This document shows, piece after piece, positions 25,232 to 33,103 of a stretch of 58,059 nt of DNA (positions within the stretch are counted from its first letter, which is position 1; each line of letters starts with the position of its first letter). Location of the stretch: the NCBI GenBank assembly GCA_020436085.1, contig JAGQYM010000026.1, positions 1 to 58,059 of the forward strand. The letters are read 5' to 3'. The DNA is from Cyclobacteriaceae bacterium (GTDB taxonomy: Bacteria > Bacteroidota > Bacteroidia > Cytophagales > Cyclobacteriaceae). The notes under the pieces were generated by a model. That model was given only the letters and a program-made list of their open reading frames with translations. It ran no database searches and had not been told where the DNA came from. The position numbers and the translations under genes are program-made.

Positions 25232-28200
25232 TCAGTTTTTTAACCAAATCTTCACACTTGTCCCCTCGGGGCGTCCGTTTTCGTCAATCAAGTCAACCAC
25301 TTCGAAAGAAACCCGGTATTGATTGTTAATCAAACTCAACCTTTCTTCGGTAATAGCGGTACCCATTGACTTATGACCGGGCATGTTTTTTTCACGTAAT
25401 TTTCTGGCCGCCTCCCTGCCAATCCCATTGTCTCTCACTTCAAAAAGTATCGCTCCATCTTGTTGAACAATGGATATCTTCAAAAACCCATTGCCTTGCT
25501 TGTTGTACAGACCATGAATAATCGCATTCTCAACATAGGGCTGAATAAGTAATGAGGGGATTTCGGTCCCTTCCATGTCAAGTCCTTTGTCAACATCTAT
25601 CTCATAGTCAAACTTGTCCTCGAATCGCAGTTGTTCCAGGGCAACGTAGTTTTTTAACTGTTCCACTTCATCCATCAAACTAATGGTGTTGCTTACCGAA
25701 TGTTCCAATATACCCCTTACCAAGCGCGAGAAGGTCGACAGGTAAGTAATTGCATTTTTTCGATCATTTTGTGCAATGAAATATTGAATAGAATTTAATG
25801 CATTGAAAAAAAAGTGGGGATTCATCACCGAACGAAGAGCCATCAACTTAAATTCAGCAACCTTATTCAGAGCATTCTTTAGATCCTGCTCCTGTTTCAT
25901 CCGCTCGGTTATGTCATCAGCAAAAATCACAATGCCTATGATCTGATCGTTGTCGATAATTGGGCCAAGACTAAACTCAACAAATCTTTCATCATAGCGT
26001 TCAGTAATTTTATACTTTTCACCACTGAGTACCCTTTCATAGCGCGGAAGCCATGTCTTTCTAAGCCTATCATCCAAAACCGGATCTTCCGGAGTTATTT
26101 TCTCACCAACAATCGCTCTTGCCCTATACCTGGTTTTCACATAGTCTTCAAACGGCTTGTTGGCTGTGATCAGTTTGTATTCAAGATCGACTGACCATAC
26201 CAGGAGGCTTGCATTGTTGAGCACTGCATAAAGATTGGCCTCGCTCTCTATAACTCTCTGCTGAACCAACTTGCGTTCCGTAATATCTCTGACTACCACC
26301 AGCATATGCTTAATCCCTTGAAGGACGATTCTTCGCGAAGAAATATTCCCATAAAATCGCGACCCATCTTTTCTTAGAAAAATACTCTCCATAAACACTG
26401 ATCCATCGCCAGACATGTACGTGGAGATGTGACGTTCTCTATCTTCAGGCATTGCCCAAAGCTCAAAAGCATTTGATGGTTTGCCAATCACCTCTTCTCG
26501 GGTATATCCCGAAAGTGTCTCCAGGTGTCTATTGCAATCAATCAACACGAAATCACTCTCTCTTAATATTAGAATCAAGTCCGGGCTCAAGTCGAACGCT
26601 TTCGCAAATTTCTCTTCGGCAGCTTTTCTATCAGAAATGTCCTTAATGATAATAATAGCGTGTTCGGCTCCCTCCAATTCAAAGTGTTCAAGGGAGATCA
26701 AAACATGTATCGTCCCGCCATCCTTACACTTCCACTCCGCTTCCATTTCAAATCTTTTGTCGCTATAAAAGGCCTGCCAGAAGATTTTTCTCTCGTGCGG
26801 ATGTACAAATAACTTTAGGTCTGTCGCCACATTTCCCAGCATCTCATTGCGGGTGTAGCCGGTGATGGTTCTGTCATTAACATCCACAATGACCAGATCA
26901 GACTTCCGGATAATAACCATAGGATCCGGGTTGCTGAAAAAGACAGTTTTGAATTTCTCAATTGCAATTTTTCGATCACTGATATCTTTAATCACTGCGA
27001 GAATGCACGGTTGTCGGTCAATCTCAATTGTTCGGAAAGCCAACAGGGTGTGAACTGATCCTTCCTCCTTTTTCAGAAGTTCGGCCTCCATCTCTACGGT
27101 CTGATCGGCATCAAATGTTTCAAAGAAATGTTCACGATCGGATTGCTTGGCAAAAAAGCCAAAGTCCGTGGCTGCTTGTCCTAGTAATTCTTCACGCCTG
27201 TAGCCAAGCAGGGGGAACACTTGTTGATTAATGTCAACGATAGCCCAATCCTTCTTCATCAGAATCATAAGATCAGGATTGTTGTGAAAGGCCTTCGAGA
27301 ACTTCTCTTCGCTAGATTTTAACCGCTCTTCAGCCTCCTTGAAGTATGTGATGTCATAGGTTAGACCGATTACAACGGGCAAATTCTTTTTCCCTGGCAC
27401 CGTCCACGCGCATATCCTCAGCCACTTTGTATAACCCAATGGAGTTACTGACCTCAAGGTTATGTCGAACGGATCCAACATACCCTCCTTGGCTTTAGTG
27501 AGATACTCCATCAAAATTTTTTGACTGTTCTCATCATAAAGACCAATCGCATTTTCTATGCGCGAAAGATCAAAATCCTCACTCACGTCATGCATCCCAT
27601 ACAATTCCTTGGACGCTGTAAACTTTCCTTCATTAGGATCGTATTCCCAGTTACCAATTTTGGCCAGGTGCTGAAGCTTGGTGAGCACTTCATTTTGAGC
27701 TGTTAAGGTTTTGTTTTTTTGGGATAACTCCTTGTTCAGAGCTCTTAGCTCTTCTTCAGAGGCGGCCAACTCCTCTTCACGTTTGGCAAGTTTCTCATTC
27801 AAACTTTCAAGATGCCTGAGAGCTCTCTCCACGTGCTGTTCCTGTACTCTCTCATTTGTTACATCAACCCAGCCACCTAGCGCTTGTACGGGTTCGTTGT
27901 TTCTATTCTTCAGAATGATCCCTCGATCAATAATGTAGGCAATACTACCATCAGCCTTGATAACCCGATACTCATCATTGTAAATACCCTCTTCGGACTC
28001 TTGGGCACTCCGAAATCTCTCTGCGGATCGTTTGTAATCCTCTGGATGAATATGATTCCCCCAGTCGCTAACGTTGAAGTCCTTTTTCGTGAGTCCAAAG
28101 TCAATGAGTGTTTTGTTGCCTGCAGTCCAAAACAATTGACCCGTTTTTATATTCTCCTCCCACATCACTGCATTTGACAACTCCGAGATTATTCTGAATC

Positions 28201-28663
28201 TGTTTTTGTCACTCTCTAGCGTTTTCAAAAGACGTTTTATCTTTCTCTGCTCTGTCACCACATCAGTGATGTCTTCCCAAACACCCATTGCCTGGCGGGC
28301 AACTCCCTTTCTATCTCTAATAAATCTAACCTTGTCCTTTATATATCGCCATTTGTCATTGCTGCCTTTAAATCTATATTGTCTGACATAGTCACGTACA
28401 TTGGGATTGCTCAGATTTGTTTCAAAAGTCTTTGACGTAAGGTCTTTGTCATTGGGATGTACACGACTGTACCAGAAATCCTGTCCAACGGTCTGATTGG
28501 GAATTCCAAATTTCTCTTGGTTAGCAGTCGATGCCAACCAAACAACTTCTTTTCCTGGCAGATCTCTAATCCAAGTCAATTCGGACGACATCTCAATCAA
28601 ATGATTAAATACATCAGATTTAGAATAAGACGAGCGCGCCCTCTTCTGAAACATTGCTTTCAT
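25232..28663 (-). CDS. Multi-PAS LytS-type sensor histidine kinase
   Basis: 1143 residues with no clear transmembrane helix, so probably cytosolic. About seven PAS domains: roughly 15-135, 150-270, 330-440, 450-565, 570-690, 690-805 and 815-930. A coiled coil lies near 285-325 (EELAASEEELRALNKELSQK). The kinase core is His_kinase (PF06580-like): VMNPHFFFNALNSIQYF with His950, then PSLLIQPYVENAIIHGL (N-box) and VRDNGIGREAARK (G-box), all intact. PAS4-6 are near-repeats (ILAVIKDISDRK, AIIIIKDISDRK, MLVVVRDITERK), which suggests internal duplication. It pairs with the LytTR regulator downstream. Confidence 0.9.
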   Translation of the reverse strand: MKAMFQKRARSSYSKSDVFNHLIEMSSELTWIRDLPGKEVVWLASTANQEKFGIPNQTVGQDFWYSRVHPNDKDLTSKTFETNLSNPNVRDYVRQYRFKGSNDKWRYIKDKVRFIRDRKGVARQAMGVWEDITDVVTEQRKIKRLLKTLESDKNRFRIISELSNAVMWEENIKTGQLFWTAGNKTLIDFGLTKKDFNVSDWGNHIHPEDYKRSAERFRSAQESEEGIYNDEYRVIKADGSIAYIIDRGIILKNRNNEPVQALGGWVDVTNERVQEQHVERALRHLESLNEKLAKREEELAASEEELRALNKELSQKNKTLTAQNEVLTKLQHLAKIGNWEYDPNEGKFTASKELYGMHDVSEDFDLSRIENAIGLYDENSQKILMEYLTKAKEGMLDPFDITLRSVTPLGYTKWLRICAWTVPGKKNLPVVIGLTYDITYFKEAEERLKSSEEKFSKAFHNNPDLMILMKKDWAIVDINQQVFPLLGYRREELLGQAATDFGFFAKQSDREHFFETFDADQTVEMEAELLKKEEGSVHTLLAFRTIEIDRQPCILAVIKDISDRKIAIEKFKTVFFSNPDPMVIIRKSDLVIVDVNDRTITGYTRNEMLGNVATDLKLFVHPHERKIFWQAFYSDKRFEMEAEWKCKDGGTIHVLISLEHFELEGAEHAIIIIKDISDRKAAEEKFAKAFDLSPDLILILRESDFVLIDCNRHLETLSGYTREEVIGKPSNAFELWAMPEDRERHISTYMSGDGSVFMESIFLRKDGSRFYGNISSRRIVLQGIKHMLVVVRDITERKLVQQRVIESEANLYAVLNNASLLVWSVDLEYKLITANKPFEDYVKTRYRARAIVGEKITPEDPVLDDRLRKTWLPRYERVLSGEKYKITERYDERFVEFSLGPIIDNDQIIGIVIFADDITERMKQEQDLKNALNKVAEFKLMALRSVMNPHFFFNALNSIQYFIAQNDRKNAITYLSTFSRLVRGILEHSVSNTISLMDEVEQLKNYVALEQLRFEDKFDYEIDVDKGLDMEGTEIPSLLIQPYVENAIIHGLYNKQGNGFLKISIVQQDGAILFEVRDNGIGREAARKLREKNMPGHKSMGTAITEERLSLINNQYRVSFEVVDLIDENGRPEGTSVKIWLKN

Positions 28664-28747
28664 AGAACAGAAACAATTTGATGAACAACAAACTATCGAA
28701 AAGAGAGCCGAACAGGAAGCCGATCGACCTCAAACCGGATTTCTAAC

Positions 28748-29110
28748 TTAATGTTTTATCCCACACACTTTGCAAACCTTTCGTTTGCCCATTGGCCGAA
28801 TCTTTGGCGGTCGCTTATGACCAAAGTAAGGAGGCTGTGATTTGTCGGCCTTTCGCTCTCCACTGAAATTCTTTTCCTCACGTTCTCGCTCTTTCCAATT
28901 TTTCTCCATCCTCTCTTCAAAATCATTTCGCGCCTCGTAACTGGGACCTGACTTTTTTTTCTTGCTTTTGGCTGCCTTTGGAACGTACTTTTCCTCTAGC
29001 CGTCCATTATCCAGAGAGTTGGGCTCATTTTTGTCGGATTTCTTCTTTTGAGCTAGCACAGAAGTACTAGCAGAAAAAACAAAAAGAAAGACAATCAGTC
29101 GGCCAACCAT
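28748..29110 (-). CDS. Small basic secreted protein with C-terminal CxxCxIxH motif
   Basis: 120 residues: signal peptide (RLIVFLFVFSASTSVLAQ), a lysine-rich linker, a charged helix (YEARNDFEERMEKNWKEREREE), then PPYFGHKRPPKIRPMGKRKVCKVCGIKH. The last 28 residues align with the 29176-29520 product (PSYFGHKRKPKRRAPHKMKYCHECHIRH), so the two are paralogs. C-x-x-C plus a terminal His could bind metal or haem-like groups; C-x-x-C-I-x-H is not a canonical CXXCH haem site because two residues intervene. I recall similar unnamed proteins in Cytophagales. A strong promoter abuts the start codon. Confidence 0.65.
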   Translation of the reverse strand: MVGRLIVFLFVFSASTSVLAQKKKSDKNEPNSLDNGRLEEKYVPKAAKSKKKKSGPSYEARNDFEERMEKNWKEREREEKNFSGERKADKSQPPYFGHKRPPKIRPMGKRKVCKVCGIKH

Positions 29111-29114
29111 GTGG

Positions 29115-29145
29115 CAAAGATAGGCATACCCGCGTAGGGCGGCAA
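29115..29145 (-). promoter_or_regulatory. Bacteroidota-type promoter for the 28748-29110 gene
   Basis: On the minus strand, TTG (29145-29143), a 20-base gap and TATCTTTG (29122-29115), a full TAnnTTTG match. The ATG begins five bases after the box, so the transcript is probably leaderless or nearly so. Confidence 0.65.
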
Positions 29146-29175
29146 TTCAGCAAAAAATGTTGGCTATACAGTACG

Positions 29176-29520
29176 CTAGTGCCTGATATGACACTCGTGA
29201 CAGTACTTCATTTTGTGAGGAGCTCGTCTCTTTGGTTTCCTTTTGTGACCAAAATAGGAAGGATCAGAAAATTGTGGCTTGGCAAGTTTTTTGAGAATTC
29301 TTTGTTTTTCCTTAGCCGCCATCTCTACTCGCTTGTAGAATTCGTATTGTGCCGTGTGTTTGACGTTTGGTTTTTTAAATTTGGTCGCACGTTTTGGTGC
29401 ATAGTGATGTTTTTCGGGTTCCTTTCGTTGACTTGTGCCTGGGTCGAGACTGGTTTGTGCCAACGAGGCTGATGCAAAAAATGCCAACAAAGAGCCGAAT
29501 AGAATTCCCAGGCGATTCAT
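29176..29520 (-). CDS. Small basic secreted protein, paralog of the 28748-29110 product
   Basis: 114 residues with a signal peptide (LGILFGSLLAFFASASLAQ). After a Lys/Pro-rich segment comes a helix with YEFYKRVEMAAKEKQRI and the shared ending YFGHKRKPKRRAPHKMKYCHECHIRH. Conserved between the pair: Y-x-P-K/R, K-x-K-K, YE-x-x, R-x-E, P-x-YFGHKR-x-PK, C-x-x-C-x-I-x-H. Function unknown. The strong positive charge and small size suit a periplasmic or surface-associated binding protein. The pair is separated by 65 bases and the second has its own promoter. Confidence 0.65.
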   Translation of the reverse strand: MNRLGILFGSLLAFFASASLAQTSLDPGTSQRKEPEKHHYAPKRATKFKKPNVKHTAQYEFYKRVEMAAKEKQRILKKLAKPQFSDPSYFGHKRKPKRRAPHKMKYCHECHIRH

Positions 29521-29591
29521 TGTAGACTACAACGGACCGAACTCTCTATTATTCTATACTTGCGAGAATTTTTATGACGTATGAAGGCTGA

Positions 29592-31244
29592 CTATTTTTT
29601 GCAGTACTGATCAATGGAGAATCGCGCTTTCTCGTCCCCATATTCTACTGCTTTACGCCAATCAAAACAGGCTTTGTCCTTATTTTTCAATTGATAGTAA
29701 ATATTCCCGCGTGCCTTGAAAAACGATGAATTGGTGCCGTCAATTGAAATTGCCTCATCCAAATCAGCTAGAGCTTCTGACAAATTGCCTTTTTTGGCTT
29801 TGCCATTTCCACGGCCATAATAGGCAAGCGCGTCCTTTGGATTTAGTTTGATAGCTTGTGAATAATCCAACACTGCTGCCCCTACATCACCAATCTCTTC
29901 CTTTATCACTGCACTATTATAATAGAGATTTGCGTCCTTGCTATTGTTCTTCTGCGCAATCTCCAAATCGCTAATCGCTTTTTCGTATTTTCTCATTCCT
30001 ACATAAGCCCGCGCACGTTCCAAATACAAATCATCGGATTGCTCACCCTGAACCTCAGCTTTCTCTAACGCTGCAACAGCCGCCTCAAATTGTTTGTTGG
30101 CTACCAGACACTGCCCCTGAAGAAAGTAAAGTGAATACTTCTTTCCATTAACTGAATAGCTTTCTGCTCCTTTTGAAACAGCGTTGTTAACATCTTCCAA
30201 AGCACCCTGAAAATTTTTCAAATTGAACTTGGCAACAGCCAGCAACGCGTAATCATCGGTGCTTGGTGAACCCAGCGCCTGGGTCAACACCAGGTCGGTG
30301 ACCACCTTTGCCCAATCATTTAATCTAACGGAGGCCTCTACCCTATCGCGATAACTGTCAGGGCTCTCAGGCTTCATTTTTACAACTTGATCAAAATCGA
30401 CCAATGACTCTTTCACTTTTCCAGCACTGATTTTTGACTTGCCACGTGCTGTGTAAACTGCCGAGCCCGGATAGTTCAATTCAATTGCCTCCGAGTAAGC
30501 ATCTATCGCACGATCAAATTTTTTATCAGCATCTAGACACTTTCCCAGTTCAAAATAAACCTTGCTGTCTCTGCTTTTCAGAGAATCTGCCCTACTCAAA
30601 AAAGGCAATGCTGAAGATTTTTTTTCATCAGTCGCATAGGCCAGGCCTAGTACTTCGTAGGTTTTCAATTCTGCCTTACCTGATTTTACTACTTTCGTGA
30701 GGTCCGAAATTGCGAGTTGATTTTCGCTAGCATAGTAGGCGCCAACTCCCCTGCGTTGGTAAAGTTGTATTTCTTTCTCTCCTCCCTTCTCGGCAGCATT
30801 CAACTGCTCGACAGATTTCGGATACTCATAACCTTCGTAATACAGATAGCCCAGATATAAATGTCCCTTACTATTTTTGAATCCGTTAGGAACTGCTTTT
30901 AATAAAAAATATTTGGCAGCCTCCCACTCGTGCTGCTGGTATTTACAAATACCTAGCATGCCAAAGACATCAGGGTCTTCAGAAGTAAGTCTGACTTTAT
31001 CAAGGTCCTCTGCAGCCCCTTGGAAATCATCCAAACCAAATTTAGCCTCGCCTCGAAAGCGATAAAGTTTTTTATCCTGAAACCCAGTTCTTTCAAGTCG
31101 ATTGAATTTATCCAAAGCCTCCTGATAAGCGCCACTTCTGAGGACTTTAATCGCAGCTTCAAAATCGAGTTGGGCGGAATTGGTGACTTGAGCTGAAAGA
31201 TGGTAGCAGGAGAGAAAAAAAAGTAAAATAAATCCAAACCTCAT
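29592..31244 (-). CDS. Secreted tetratricopeptide-repeat protein
   Basis: 550 residues from the ATG at 31244 (MRFGFILLFFLSCYHLSAQ, a compact signal peptide). An upstream in-frame ATG at 31262 would add six residues and sits five bases after a promoter box, which would make the message leaderless. About a dozen TPR units fill the protein (for example YGRGNGKAKKGNLSEALADL; AVIKEEIGDVGAAVLDYSQAI), many with the canonical W/Y-x-x-G-x-x-x and A-x-x-x-Y positions. It ends in DKACFDWRKAVEYGDEKARFSI, a Sel1-like cap common in Bacteroidota TPR proteins. It should act as a periplasmic scaffold; partners are unknown. Confidence 0.85.
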   Translation of the reverse strand: MRFGFILLFFLSCYHLSAQVTNSAQLDFEAAIKVLRSGAYQEALDKFNRLERTGFQDKKLYRFRGEAKFGLDDFQGAAEDLDKVRLTSEDPDVFGMLGICKYQQHEWEAAKYFLLKAVPNGFKNSKGHLYLGYLYYEGYEYPKSVEQLNAAEKGGEKEIQLYQRRGVGAYYASENQLAISDLTKVVKSGKAELKTYEVLGLAYATDEKKSSALPFLSRADSLKSRDSKVYFELGKCLDADKKFDRAIDAYSEAIELNYPGSAVYTARGKSKISAGKVKESLVDFDQVVKMKPESPDSYRDRVEASVRLNDWAKVVTDLVLTQALGSPSTDDYALLAVAKFNLKNFQGALEDVNNAVSKGAESYSVNGKKYSLYFLQGQCLVANKQFEAAVAALEKAEVQGEQSDDLYLERARAYVGMRKYEKAISDLEIAQKNNSKDANLYYNSAVIKEEIGDVGAAVLDYSQAIKLNPKDALAYYGRGNGKAKKGNLSEALADLDEAISIDGTNSSFFKARGNIYYQLKNKDKACFDWRKAVEYGDEKARFSIDQYCKK

Positions 31245-31266
31245 AGTCACTTGTCGATACATAGGA

Positions 31267-31297
31267 CAAAACTATGGAAAGTAAAAAGCGAGAACAA
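31267..31297 (-). promoter_or_regulatory. Bacteroidota-type promoter for the TPR gene
   Basis: On the minus strand, TTG (31297-31295), a 20-base gap and TAGTTTTG (31274-31267), matching TAnnTTTG fully. A start near 31262 coincides with an in-frame ATG, giving either a leaderless message or an 18-base leader to the ATG at 31244. Confidence 0.65.
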
Positions 31298-31316
31298 AAG
31301 GGAACGGCAGGCTAGA

Positions 31317-31454
31317 TCAGCCTACAAACATTGTATAGAGGTAATAAATCAGGTATCCAAGGGCAACAAGGAGCATCAGATAGCCAAAAATCTTGGCTCT
31401 CCTGAAATATCCTTTGGTTGACAGTGCGTCTTTATGGCGTTCGTTGGCGGACAT
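31317..31454 (-). CDS. Small single-pass membrane protein, 45 residues
   Basis: Begins MSANERHKDALSTKG, has a basic turn (FRRAK) and a C-terminal helix (IFGYLMLLVALGYLIYYLYTMF). Its ATG directly follows the TAG of the 38-codon ORF upstream (TAG-ATG), a junction that suggests coupled translation of two real genes. No family was recognised. It could be a small integral-membrane subunit. It ends 20 bases before the TPR promoter's -33 box, and the TPR gene follows on the same strand. Confidence 0.5.
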   Translation of the reverse strand: MSANERHKDALSTKGYFRRAKIFGYLMLLVALGYLIYYLYTMFVG

Positions 31455-31571
31455 CTAGTTACCAGACTCCACGAAAACCCTCACCACCAAGTAAATAACC
31501 ATACAAAACCCAAGCATCAGACCGAGTACCCTCACTCTGTGCATGTAGAATTTCATCGGAAACATTTTCAT
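31455..31571 (-). CDS. Small single-pass membrane protein, 38 residues
   Basis: Begins MKMFPMKFYMHRVRVLG, followed by a hydrophobic helix (LMLGFCMVIYLVVRVFV) and a short polar end. The basic N-side and one helix predict an inner-membrane peptide. It is adjacent to the 45-codon ORF with no gap and lies 160 bases downstream of the anti-sigma gene. Its N-terminus is loosely similar to the 39-residue protein at 7089-7208, though over so short a length this may be chance. Coding status rests on composition and the precise junction. Confidence 0.45.
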   Translation of the reverse strand: MKMFPMKFYMHRVRVLGLMLGFCMVIYLVVRVFVESGN

Positions 31572-31731
31572 AACTGCGTGACTTTTAACCAATTAAACCT
31601 CTATATACGAAGAAAAAGTTGAAAAAAGATTAAAATCAGGTTAAATCAACAGATAGACAGGTCAGGCCCGCATTTTTGCCTTTGAATTTTTATCGCTCCG
31701 ATCTGGCAAAGGTGACCACCGTTCGTGGAAT

Positions 31732-32520
31732 CTATGAGGTCTTCGGCATGGTGCCAATCACCTGCATTGTGGCCATGTTGGGAGTAGGCATGCCGCCACG
31801 GGGCTCCACTGTCACCGCAAATGCGGAAGCTCCACTTACAGACTTCATTGCGAGTAGACCACCCGGATTCATATCAAAAACACCCGCATTGACTGGCTTT
31901 CCTTCCACAATGGCCCATAGCTGGTATTGACTTTCCTGGGTTAAGGTTTTCATTTGATGAATGCTAAGATAAACTTCCTCTGTTCCCGAGTTCCAGTACA
32001 CAGACGCCATCGCATCGGGCGCATTGTCGGTGCCCTTCATGATAATTCTTGAGAAGGCCGCGCTGCCCATAATCGACAAATCACTCTGCATTTTATCCAG
32101 CCGTTTATTTACGACCGAATAATCTTGAGCTAATTGCTGGCTTTGCGCCACAAGGTTGCCAAGTGTCTGAGATGTTTGTTGAAATTGACCGTAATAATAA
32201 TATGAGAGATAGGAAGTCAATAAAGCAATTGCAACTGATGCCGCCATGGCTAGTTTCGCACCCTGGCTATTGATGGGTACAACCTTTGCTTCCTTTTGAA
32301 CTTCAAGCTTACTTAATAAAGCCGAGCGCACTCCGTCTCCCGGTTTGAATGCTCCTTTGTGTACAAATGCCTCAAGAGTAAGCTCAATCACCCTCAATTC
32401 TTCCCTCAACGCTGGTTCTTGTTGAAGTTTCGACTCAACATCAAGCCGCTGCTTTGGTGTCAATTCACCAAGCACGTAAGCTTCAAGAACTCCGGTCGAT
32501 ATGTATTCTTCTATGTTCAC
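31732..32520 (-). CDS. Anti-sigma factor of the RskA type
   Basis: 262 residues. An N-terminal cytosolic helical segment (ISTGVLEAYVLGELTPKQRLDVESKL) is the anti-sigma domain, though the zinc-binding H-x-x-x-C-x-x-C is absent. A transmembrane helix (AKLAMAASVAIALLTSYLSYYYY) at about 87-109 is followed by a coiled region and an RskA C-terminal domain (AMASVYWNSGTEEVYLSIHQMKTL; YQLWAIVEGKPVNAGVF). It overlaps the sigma-factor gene by four bases (ATGA), as is typical of sigma/anti-sigma pairs. It is expected to hold the sigma factor at the membrane until a periplasmic signal triggers its cleavage. Confidence 0.85.
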   Translation of the reverse strand: MNIEEYISTGVLEAYVLGELTPKQRLDVESKLQQEPALREELRVIELTLEAFVHKGAFKPGDGVRSALLSKLEVQKEAKVVPINSQGAKLAMAASVAIALLTSYLSYYYYGQFQQTSQTLGNLVAQSQQLAQDYSVVNKRLDKMQSDLSIMGSAAFSRIIMKGTDNAPDAMASVYWNSGTEEVYLSIHQMKTLTQESQYQLWAIVEGKPVNAGVFDMNPGGLLAMKSVSGASAFAVTVEPRGGMPTPNMATMQVIGTMPKTS

Positions 32521-33059
32521 TTGATGTCTAACTGCTTTCTCAACTCCATCATCGCCAGCCTCAAACGTGTCTTAACTGTGCCTAGCGGAATATCAAATTC
32601 ATCTGCCAACTCACGATGGGTATATCCTTTGATATACAGTTGCCTGACCACAAAACTTTGCTCTTCCGGCAATTTGTTAAGAACCTCATCCAGGCCGATG
32701 GCGTCTGTGGCCAATTCCTCATTGCCACGGGCCTCTATTGCAGATACGAAGCTTTCCAGTTCGCTGGTTTTTTTATCGTTTTTTATTTCGCGCGAACGAG
32801 TACGGTCAATGGCTTGATTTCTGGCCACATTGAGCATCCAGGTAAATAGGCGGCCCTTTTCAGGATCATAAAACGAAATTCTATCCCAGATTTTCAAAAA
32901 AACATCCTGAAGTACCTCCTCCGCAATTTTTTCATTGCGGATGATGCGGCTGATAACCCCAAACAGGGCTGCCGAATAATTGTCATATAGGTATTCCAGA
33001 GAAGACTTATCCCTGGCCTTCAATTTCATTACCAGTTCCGATTCGGTAATGTTTGGCAC
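32517..33059 (-). CDS. ECF sigma factor, SigK-like
   Basis: 180 residues. Region 2 (LYDNYSAALFGVISRIIRN; EEVLQDVFLKIWDRISFYDPEKGRLFTWMLNVARNQAIDRTR) and region 4 (LNKLPEEQSFVVRQLYIKGYTHRELADEFDIPLGTVKTRLRLAMMELR) are complete. The DPEKGR-x-FTW and IPLGTVKTR motifs are typical of the ECF19/SigK-type family that partners with RskA-like anti-sigma factors, as found next to it. It starts only 18 bases after the lpdA terminator, so its promoter must overlap that hairpin, or expression depends on read-through. Confidence 0.92.
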   Translation of the reverse strand: MPNITESELVMKLKARDKSSLEYLYDNYSAALFGVISRIIRNEKIAEEVLQDVFLKIWDRISFYDPEKGRLFTWMLNVARNQAIDRTRSREIKNDKKTSELESFVSAIEARGNEELATDAIGLDEVLNKLPEEQSFVVRQLYIKGYTHRELADEFDIPLGTVKTRLRLAMMELRKQLDIK

Positions 33060-33076
33060 CTATTGGAGTTTAGAAT

Positions 33077-33099
33077 GAAAAGACCGGATTGTACCGGTC
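33077..33099 (-). terminator. Terminator downstream of lpdA
   Basis: GACCGG (33082-33087) and CCGGTC (33094-33099) form a 6-bp GC-rich stem with a six-base loop. On the minus strand it is followed by four T at 33081-33078. It sits just after the lpdA stop and before the sigma-factor start. Confidence 0.65.
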
Positions 33100-33103
33100 A
33101 ACA

